Shown piece after piece: positions 1-4,638 of a stretch of 5,384 bases of DNA (the first letter of the stretch is position 1; each line of letters starts with the position of its first letter). The translations under genes were made by a program, and so were the position numbers. Origin of the DNA: Flavobacteriales bacterium. GTDB lineage: Bacteria > Bacteroidota > Bacteroidia > Flavobacteriales_D > Sanyastnellaceae. Under the pieces are notes generated by a model, which saw only the letters and a list, made by a program, of their open reading frames with translations, was not told the origin of the DNA and ran no database searches. The DNA lies in assembly GCA_947457325.1 (NCBI GenBank), contig CANGVU010000115.1, positions 1 to 5,384 on the forward strand, read 5' to 3'.

Positions 1-111
1 CAAAGAGTTAATGACCACCCAACCTTCTGCCTCCGTTTGGCTATCCTTCCAATGAAAAACAATTTCTGCTTGCTTGTTTTCGTATGCTTTTAATTTTTCA
101 ATCATCATCAT
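1..111 (-). CDS. Glu/Leu/Phe/Val dehydrogenase, N-terminal fragment (runs off the left edge)
   Basis: Reading the minus strand from 111 down to 1 gives 37 uninterrupted codons. The product begins with three consecutive Met codons (109-111, 106-108, 103-105), then IEKLKAYENKQAEIVFHW, and ends at the window edge with AEGWVVINSL. I recognise this as the conserved start of the Bacteroidota amino-acid dehydrogenase family (Glu/Leu/Phe/Val dehydrogenase, dimerisation domain), in which a YENK.pEIVF.WkDs.TEAEGWVVINSL block precedes the glycine-rich substrate-binding region. Family members carry out NAD(P)-dependent oxidative deamination of an amino acid to a 2-oxo acid in the cytoplasm. The substrate cannot be told from this piece; the catalytic lysine and Rossmann domain lie outside the window. 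Any of the three ATGs could be the start; the first (111) sits 12 nt from a promoter-like box. The gene is transcribed away from the SIMPL gene. The identification comes from memory of the family. Confidence 0.8.
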   Translation of the reverse strand, partial: MMMIEKLKAYENKQAEIVFHWKDSQTEAEGWVVINSL

Positions 112-115
112 GGCG

Positions 116-123
116 TAAAGATA
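116..123 (-). promoter_or_regulatory. Probable -7 box of the dehydrogenase gene (TATCTTTA)
   Basis: On the minus strand TATCTTTA matches the Bacteroidota -7 consensus TAnnTTTG at five of the six fixed positions. The sequence TTTC (minus strand, 148-145) lies about 21 bp further upstream and is one mismatch from the -33 TTTG element. The first T of the box is exactly 12 nt before the ATG at 111, so transcription would start at or within a base or two of the start codon, giving a leaderless mRNA. Inferred from sequence only. Confidence 0.4.
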
Positions 124-137
124 ATCGTTGAAACCAC

Positions 138-145
138 TATATTTG
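138..145 (+). promoter_or_regulatory. Candidate -7 promoter box for the SIMPL gene and downstream genes (TATATTTG)
   Basis: TATATTTG is an exact match to the Bacteroidota -7 consensus TAnnTTTG and lies in the 52-bp divergent gap. Transcription would start near 150, leaving a leader of about 14 nt before the ATG at 164, with a purine stretch (GAGAG, 155-159) just upstream of that ATG. No convincing -33 TTG is seen at the expected distance. The box overlaps the alternative TTG-initiated reading frame from 128, which argues for the ATG at 164 as the start. Confidence 0.45.
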
Positions 146-163
146 AAAGACGAACGAGAGAAT

Positions 164-907
164 ATGGACGCAATTAAAAAAAACATACCCCAGCTGCTTA
201 TAGGTTTGAGCGTAATCATAACGGCTTATGTCTTGGGTAATGCCATTCAAAACCGCAATCGACATGAGGATGCCATTGCAGTTACTGGTAAGGCTGAAAA
301 GACATTTACTTCTGATTTGATTGTTTGGAGAGGTCAATATTCTCGTTATGCACCATCATTAAAAGAGGCTTATGACATGTTGAATGCGGATTCAAAATTG
401 CTCAATGACTATCTAAGTTCTAAGGGAATGAAAAAGGAGGATTTGGTTTTCTCCGCTGTTGAAATTGAAAAAGTGTACAGAACAGAAACCGACAAGGATG
501 GGAACTCAACTTCTTATTTTAATGGATACAATCTGTCTCAGGAAGTCAAAATAGAATCCAAAGAGGTGAACAAAGTAGAGGCGCTGTCACGTGAAGTTAC
601 GGAATTGATCAACAAGGGCCTTGAATTGAATTCAATGCGCCCTGAATATTATTACACACAATTGGCTGCGCTGAAAATAGAGATGATTGCAGAAGCCACC
701 AAAGATGCTACACTGCGTGCCCAAAAAATAGCGGAGGAATCCGGTTGTTCGTTGGGTATACTTAAAAATGGGGATATGGGGGTGTTTCAAATTGTTGCTC
801 CCAATTCTTCAGAAGATGAATATTCGTGGGGCGGTTCGTTTAATACAAGTTCCAAGGAGAAGTCAGCTAGCATTACCATGTCTTTGCGTTTCAGTGTAGA
901 GGATTGA
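164..907 (+). CDS. SIMPL domain (DUF541) protein with an N-terminal membrane anchor
   Basis: This 247-residue protein has one hydrophobic helix at about residues 8-28 (LLIGLSVIITAYVLGNAI) after a short Lys-containing N-terminus, which fits an inner-membrane anchor with the rest in the periplasm. The remainder (about 36-246) fits the SIMPL/DUF541 family (PF04402; E. coli YggE is a member). It opens with AIAVTGKAEKTF..D, and the C-terminal half carries a helix ATKDATLRAQKIAEESGCSLG like the family's conserved A..dAr.rA..iA...G..LG motif. Length is normal for the family. The biochemical role is not established; YggE has been linked to oxidative stress, so no specific function is assigned. The frame is open from a TTG at 128, but I chose the ATG at 164 because it follows a good promoter box and gives the shorter pre-anchor segment. 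The stop overlaps the next start (TGATG), so translational coupling to the radical SAM gene is likely. Confidence 0.85.
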   Translation: MDAIKKNIPQLLIGLSVIITAYVLGNAIQNRNRHEDAIAVTGKAEKTFTSDLIVWRGQYSRYAPSLKEAYDMLNADSKLLNDYLSSKGMKKEDLVFSAVEIEKVYRTETDKDGNSTSYFNGYNLSQEVKIESKEVNKVEALSREVTELINKGLELNSMRPEYYYTQLAALKIEMIAEATKDATLRAQKIAEESGCSLGILKNGDMGVFQIVAPNSSEDEYSWGGSFNTSSKEKSASITMSLRFSVED

Positions 908-1908
908 TGTTATTTGATGCATTAAGATTTTTTCGTGCCGTCACTTTTAAGAAGTGTTGGAATGCTTTTATGGTTTATAAGGGTTTCTATCAAAGAAATC
1001 CCCATCATCCAGGACTTCCTATGAGCCTGAGTGTTGAGCCTACAACGGCCTGCAATCTAGGGTGTCCAGAGTGTCCTTCTGGACTGAAAGTGTTTTCAAG
1101 ACCAACTGGAAATCTGAAATTGGAAGAATTCAAATCATGGTTAACGGAGTGGAAAGAATTTGTTTTTCATATCAACTTTTATTTTCAAGGTGAGCCGTTT
1201 ATTCATCCGCAATTGATTCAGATGATTCAATTGGCCCATCAAAAGAGAATCTACACAGCTGTGTCCACCAATGCCCATTTTATGAATCAAAAAATGGTGA
1301 CAGACATTATTGATAGCGGATTGGATCGAATTATCATCAGTTTGGATGGCTTCACCCAAGAGGTATATGAGCAATACCGCGTCAATGGCAGGGTTGATGA
1401 GGTGAAGAAAGCGGTTGCACTTTTGGTTGCAGAAAAACGGAAAAGAAAAGTTAGTCATCCGCATATCATCGTGCAAACATTGGTGGTTAAACCCAATGAG
1501 CATGAAGTGGATGAGATAAAAGCATGGGCCAAATCAGCAGGAGTGAATGAGGTTAAATGGAAAACGGCACAATTGTATCATCCATCAGATGATCACCCTT
1601 TGATGCCCGTGAAAGAAAAATACAGACGTTACAGAAAAAATGCCCAAGGCCAATGGGTAATCAAGAGTCAACTGGATAACCACTGTTGGCGATTGTGGTC
1701 TTCTTGCGTGATTACATGGGATGGGAGTATCGTTCCTTGTTGTTTTGATAAGGACGCTGCATACAAGATGGGTAGTCTAAGAAATCAATCATTGATTGAC
1801 ATATGGAACAACAATGATTACAAGTCGTTTCGCAGTCAATTGTTGACCAGCAGAAAGAGCATTGATATTTGCGCCAATTGTTCGGAAGGAACCAAGGTTT
1901 GGGTGTAG
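907..1908 (+). CDS. Radical SAM/SPASM domain protein
   Basis: The product has 333 residues. The radical SAM signature CX3CX2C is at Cys49, Cys53 and Cys56 (EPTTACNLGCPECPSG) and would bind the [4Fe-4S] cluster that cleaves S-adenosylmethionine. A GGEP-like motif appears as QGEP at 94-97 (FYFQGEPFIHP), followed by core strands at about 116-121 (YTAVST) and 142-148 (IIISLDG). The C-terminus is SPASM-like: Cys260-X12-Gly273-X4-Cys278, extra cysteines at 267 and 279, then CANC at 322-325, enough to bind an auxiliary cluster. Such enzymes often mature peptides, but no precursor peptide or protease lies nearby, so the substrate is unknown. Very similar uncharacterised proteins starting with an ALRFF-type helix and EPTT.CNL.CPECPSGL are, as I recall, widespread in Bacteroidota. 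The ATG at 907 shares one base with the upstream TGA; a TTG at 904 is a weaker alternative. The DUF3109 gene follows after 9 bp. Confidence 0.93.
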   Translation: MLFDALRFFRAVTFKKCWNAFMVYKGFYQRNPHHPGLPMSLSVEPTTACNLGCPECPSGLKVFSRPTGNLKLEEFKSWLTEWKEFVFHINFYFQGEPFIHPQLIQMIQLAHQKRIYTAVSTNAHFMNQKMVTDIIDSGLDRIIISLDGFTQEVYEQYRVNGRVDEVKKAVALLVAEKRKRKVSHPHIIVQTLVVKPNEHEVDEIKAWAKSAGVNEVKWKTAQLYHPSDDHPLMPVKEKYRRYRKNAQGQWVIKSQLDNHCWRLWSSCVITWDGSIVPCCFDKDAAYKMGSLRNQSLIDIWNNNDYKSFRSQLLTSRKSIDICANCSEGTKVWV

Positions 1909-1913
1909 TTTTG
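1906..1913 (+). promoter_or_regulatory. Candidate internal -7 box before the DUF3109 gene (TAGTTTTG)
   Basis: TAGTTTTG is an exact TAnnTTTG match; its TAG is also the stop codon of the radical SAM gene. It begins exactly 12 nt before the ATG at 1918, so any transcript from it would be leaderless. There is no TTG at the expected -33 position (nearest at 1878-1880, slightly too far), so it may be a coincidence in an operon. Confidence 0.3.
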
Positions 1914-1917
1914 TTGC

Positions 1918-2499
1918 ATGATAATTATTGGGACAACACTGGTCAGTGAGGATATTTTTGAGGAACAATTTGTTTGTGATCTCAGCGCATGCAAGGGAGC
2001 TTGTTGCGTTGAAGGTAGCAGCGGTGCACCATTGAATTTGGATGAGGTAGATGAATTGGAGAAGTATTGGCCATTGGTTAAGCCGTATCTTCCTGAAGAA
2101 CACATTGCTGTTGTTGAGGAAAAAGGTTTTGTTGTCGTGGATGATGATCAAGAACTGACCACTCCCTTATATGGTGAACATGGTGCTTGTGCATTTGTAT
2201 TTTATGACCAAAATGGAATTGCAAAATGCGGTTATGAAAAAGCTTTTTTGGATGGGAAAACCCAATGGAAAAAACCAATCAGTTGTCACCTGTATCCAAT
2301 CAGAACCAACGAATTAAGAGAATACACGGGTGTCAATTTTCAGCGATGGGGACTTTGCGAGCCCGCATGCGAGTGCGGTTCAAAATTGAAAGTGCCCGTT
2401 TTTCGATTTTTGAAAGAACCACTGATCAGAAGATTTGGTCAGAATTGGTTCGATGAAGCGGAGTTGGTTTTCGATGCTCTGCAGCGGGAAGAAGATTAA
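1918..2499 (+). CDS. DUF3109 family cysteine-rich protein
   Basis: This 193-residue protein matches the DUF3109 family (PF11307) typical of Bacteroidota. It starts with a MIxIG.TxVSEDIFE segment and then carries FVCDLSACKGACCVEG at 18-33, with Cys20, Cys25, Cys29 and Cys30. Later come Cys91, Cys104 (AKCGYEKAF), the motif KKPISCHLYPIR at 118-129 (Cys123, His124), and Cys147, Cys151 and Cys153 (GLCEPACECG). Ten cysteines arranged like this resemble the YkgJ-type CxxxCC proteins annotated as zinc- or iron-sulfur-binding, so a metal site is likely; no reaction is established for the family. It has no signal peptide or membrane helix and should be cytoplasmic. Length and start fit the family. The gene lies 9 bp after the radical SAM gene, another predicted Fe-S protein, and 68 bp before the next gene. 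Confidence 0.9.
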   Translation: MIIIGTTLVSEDIFEEQFVCDLSACKGACCVEGSSGAPLNLDEVDELEKYWPLVKPYLPEEHIAVVEEKGFVVVDDDQELTTPLYGEHGACAFVFYDQNGIAKCGYEKAFLDGKTQWKKPISCHLYPIRTNELREYTGVNFQRWGLCEPACECGSKLKVPVFRFLKEPLIRRFGQNWFDEAELVFDALQREED

Positions 2500-2567
2500 C
2501 GAGGCAGTGTTCAAACCTCTTTCTTTTTCAAGTAGCAGTATGGAATAGTTGGTGGAAATTTGTTTCC
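2500..2567 (+). other. 68-bp intergenic gap with a small hairpin touching the next start codon
   Basis: No good TAnnTTTG box or rho-independent terminator is visible here, so read-through from the DUF3109 gene is plausible. A 6-bp inverted repeat TGGAAA-TTTG-TTTCCA spans 2553-2568, and its last base is the A of the ATG at 2568. The GGTGGAAA just upstream is the only purine-rich stretch that could help ribosome binding, and it lies in the left arm of the repeat. The hairpin is short and may be coincidental. Confidence 0.3.
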
Positions 2568-4013
2568 ATGCGGATGCTGTGGATGATTGCTTTTCTAATG
2601 TTATCAAGACAAATTATTGCCCAATGGTCTTGTACTTCAATCCCTATCCCTAATCAAGGTATTTCTGTATTGATAAATGGTGGTGGTCCAACTGTCGTGA
2701 CCTCAATTGTTGATGATTCCAAAAAGGATACATGGAAAACAGAAGTTCAGTGGAAGTCCATTGACTTTAAAGACAATCAGTTTTCCAGTAATCCAACAGC
2801 TTGGCCAGGAATTGGTCCTGGATTTAATTCAGATAGTATGTTGTTCTTCACGCAGATTCATTCTGAGAATGGAAAGCAGATGAGCAAGATTTTTTTCAAG
2901 CACAATGGAAAGGTAGATGTATTGATGCATGATTTTTTAGGCAATGATGCTGATCCGTTTTTTGATGAACGGGAAGAGTGGCTGTATTTTTCTTCAGATA
3001 GAATAGGGGGAAGCGGAGGTTGGGATTTGTATAGGACCAAATGGTTGGATGGACAATGGTCAGAACCTCAGAATTTGGGTGTTGGCATCAATTCCCGTTT
3101 GGATGAACGTCATCCTATTTTGAATGGAGATGGGCTCTGTTTTTCTTCCAAAACAGAGCGGGGTGATTGGGATATCTTTTTATCTCCCCTCCAAGAATCA
3201 TTTGATGTGCGTTGGCAGTTAGAAGCTCCCATCAATTCAGAAGCTGACGAGTTTCAATGGGTGAAGTGGTCGGAAGAGTTAGGATGGTTGGTGTCCAATC
3301 GGCAGCAGTCGTCGCCCAACAGAAATGCGCTATTTGAATTGAGAAAACAATTGGACCATGATTCTTTTTGTTTTGTTTTTAATCAACCTTTTACCTGGCG
3401 AAAGAATGACATCCATGTTGAGACATTTCAAGAATCAATCGGGTGCTTTGAGATGTCATTGGGTGTTGTGAATCATTGGCAGTTCTTGAATCATTTGAAT
3501 GAGCCACTTGCCTACGAGGCGTTTAGGATTCAGGATAAGAACGGAGAAACCGTTGCCGAGTTGTTTACGGATTCTGTAGGTAAGGTTTCATGGGAGTATT
3601 TGGGACTTGTATTAGGTGATGTGCAATGGTTAAAGGTGAGAGACGAATCTTATCTGTTGGCAGACAATAGCGGATTGATTTATGCTCCATCGGATTCAAA
3701 TCGCCCATCAACTCCTACTGTTTTGTTTCAAAAGAATCAGTCATCATTGGAAGAGGTTTATCAAGCGGAGCTGATTGAGTTGAGTTTGTATTTGCTCTTG
3801 CATCCCAAAGAAAAAGTAAAATTGGTGGGATCATTTGATGCAGTCGGAGACCTATCATCCAATGAACGTTTGGCCTGGGAAAGGGCTTTTTCTGTGCAAA
3901 GTTTTTTAATGGCCCATGGAACTTTGCTCAATCAAATTGATGTAGAGATTGCGCTTCCGCAGAGCGGCGGAAGGAATGTTCAGGATAGAAAAGTAGAGAT
4001 AGTATTTCAATGA
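2568..4013 (+). CDS. Exported PD40 beta-propeller / OmpA C-terminal domain protein (PorE-like, no TPR)
   Basis: The 481-residue product begins with a signal peptide (MRMLWMIAFLMLSRQIIA, likely cut after Ala18). No lipobox precedes Cys22, so it is predicted soluble in the periplasm rather than a lipoprotein. Residues about 30-260 look like a small WD40-like (PD40) propeller; the clearest blades are 128-158 (WLYFSSDR..GGWDLYR), 178-205 (DERHPILNGDGLCFSS..WDIF) and 226-258, with weaker ones at 85-112 and 33-60. Residues about 293-375 may form a carboxypeptidase-regulatory-like beta domain. Residues 383-481 are an OmpA C-terminal domain: F387, D424, N432 and R439-A440 follow the D-x14-R-A spacing of the peptidoglycan (diaminopimelate) binding site, and it ends with DRKVEIVF. 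The propeller-CRD-OmpA order matches PorE of the type IX secretion system, which also has an N-terminal TPR domain and a lipid anchor, both absent here. A peptidoglycan-anchored envelope role is likely; a link to T9SS is inference. ATGs at 2574 and 2583 are alternative starts. Confidence 0.8.
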   Translation: MRMLWMIAFLMLSRQIIAQWSCTSIPIPNQGISVLINGGGPTVVTSIVDDSKKDTWKTEVQWKSIDFKDNQFSSNPTAWPGIGPGFNSDSMLFFTQIHSENGKQMSKIFFKHNGKVDVLMHDFLGNDADPFFDEREEWLYFSSDRIGGSGGWDLYRTKWLDGQWSEPQNLGVGINSRLDERHPILNGDGLCFSSKTERGDWDIFLSPLQESFDVRWQLEAPINSEADEFQWVKWSEELGWLVSNRQQSSPNRNALFELRKQLDHDSFCFVFNQPFTWRKNDIHVETFQESIGCFEMSLGVVNHWQFLNHLNEPLAYEAFRIQDKNGETVAELFTDSVGKVSWEYLGLVLGDVQWLKVRDESYLLADNSGLIYAPSDSNRPSTPTVLFQKNQSSLEEVYQAELIELSLYLLLHPKEKVKLVGSFDAVGDLSSNERLAWERAFSVQSFLMAHGTLLNQIDVEIALPQSGGRNVQDRKVEIVFQ

Positions 4014-4024
4014 TTCTTTTGAAG

Positions 4025-4032
4025 TATTTTTG
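4025..4032 (+). promoter_or_regulatory. Candidate -7 box before the two-helix membrane protein gene (TATTTTTG)
   Basis: TATTTTTG is an exact TAnnTTTG match in the 23-bp gap. It begins exactly 12 nt before the ATG at 4037, the same geometry as the boxes at 1906 and, on the minus strand, 123. This would give a leaderless transcript. The -33 region lacks a clear TTG, so promoter activity is uncertain. Confidence 0.35.
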
Positions 4033-4036
4033 AATC

Positions 4037-4561
4037 ATGAACTTAAGAACATTATTTCCTTCAACAAACTTGGTTTTGACCCGTGGTCCGCTTCAGCAAG
4101 GCGGCACTAGTGTTATTGATGGTGAGGAAAAAAAAGGCCCACAGCGTTGGGTCAAATTGAATGATGTCATTTTTGTTGGTATGAATGATGGCCTATACCA
4201 TACGCGTTACCAAGAGGATGTTTCTATTGTTCATGATGAGCGCAATCGGGTAGTTGGATATTGGAATCATTCATCATCAGAGGGGACACGCCCCAATAAG
4301 TCTGCTGTTATTGGCGCAGTGGCTTTAAGCTTTTTGGTTTCTGCAGCGTTGTTTTTATTGGGTGTGTGGAACTTTATCTGGAAGTATGAGCCTTTTTTGG
4401 TGAAAGATGAACAAGGTCAAATTGTTTCAGAACGCTGGTGGTTAACGGTAATTGTTATACTGGTTTACAGCAGTTGGGCAGTTTTTTGGACCTATGGATT
4501 TGCTTATTACGAATGGAAACGCCAACAGTTGGCTCATCAGATGTTGGACGATTCCAAATAG
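4037..4561 (+). CDS. Unrecognised membrane protein with two transmembrane helices
   Basis: I do not recognise a family for this 174-residue protein. It has a hydrophilic N-terminal half (1-88) with no signal peptide; the segment WVKLNDVIFVGMNDGLYHTRY at 38-58 looks like a small folded beta region. Two hydrophobic helices follow at about 89-114 (VIGAVALSFLVSAALFLLGV core) and 134-157, the second rich in Trp, Tyr and Phe. Between them is a loop of about 19 residues (KYEPFLVKDEQGQIVSER). The short C-terminus EWKRQQLAHQML is basic next to the membrane, which suggests both termini are cytoplasmic and the loop periplasmic. The start is the first ATG in the frame, 23 bp after the OmpA-C gene, and the gene is the last plus-strand gene before the terminator. 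The coding style matches its neighbours and the frame is intact, so it is probably a genuine, lineage-restricted gene. No function is assigned. Confidence 0.75.
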   Translation: MNLRTLFPSTNLVLTRGPLQQGGTSVIDGEEKKGPQRWVKLNDVIFVGMNDGLYHTRYQEDVSIVHDERNRVVGYWNHSSSEGTRPNKSAVIGAVALSFLVSAALFLLGVWNFIWKYEPFLVKDEQGQIVSERWWLTVIVILVYSSWAVFWTYGFAYYEWKRQQLAHQMLDDSK

Positions 4562-4581
4562 TTGATCTCTCATGAAAGCAT

Positions 4582-4613
4582 AAAAAAAGGACTGAATTTT
4601 CAGTCCTTTTTTT
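4582..4613. terminator. Bidirectional rho-independent terminator between convergent genes
   Basis: A perfect 14-bp inverted repeat has arms at 4582-4595 and 4600-4613 around the loop ATTT. The core GGACTGA/TCAGTCC is flanked by seven A on the left and seven T on the right, so a T-run follows the hairpin on both strands. It lies 20 nt after the stop of the plus-strand membrane-protein gene and 25 nt after the stop of ftsZ on the minus strand, and can end transcription from both sides. A TTG/TGT-rich low-complexity stretch (4612-4629) follows on the plus strand. Confidence 0.92.
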
Positions 4614-4638
4614 GTTGTTGTGTTGTTGTATTCAGGGC

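Noticed and set aside
128..163. A 12-residue N-terminal extension of the SIMPL protein starting at TTG 128
   Set aside because: It overlaps the exact TAnnTTTG box at 138-145 and puts a charged segment before the membrane anchor; the ATG at 164 is a better start.
907..1908. Peptide-maturation (RiPP) cluster around the SPASM enzyme
   Set aside because: No small precursor open frame, peptidase or exporter lies next to it; the flanking genes encode SIMPL and DUF3109 proteins.
1953..1960. Exact TAnnTTTG match (TATTTTTG) on the plus strand
   Set aside because: It lies within the first codons of the DUF3109 gene with no gene start in range; it shows that the motif also occurs by chance in this AT-rich DNA.
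1789..2151. Minus-strand open frames of about 90-120 codons opposite the radical SAM and DUF3109 genes
   Set aside because: They lie antisense to well-recognised genes, show no known domain, and have translations typical of shadow frames.
4612..4629. TTG/TGT low-complexity stretch as a possible microsatellite or repeat element
   Set aside because: Only a few imperfect units next to the terminator; nothing suggests a functional repeat.
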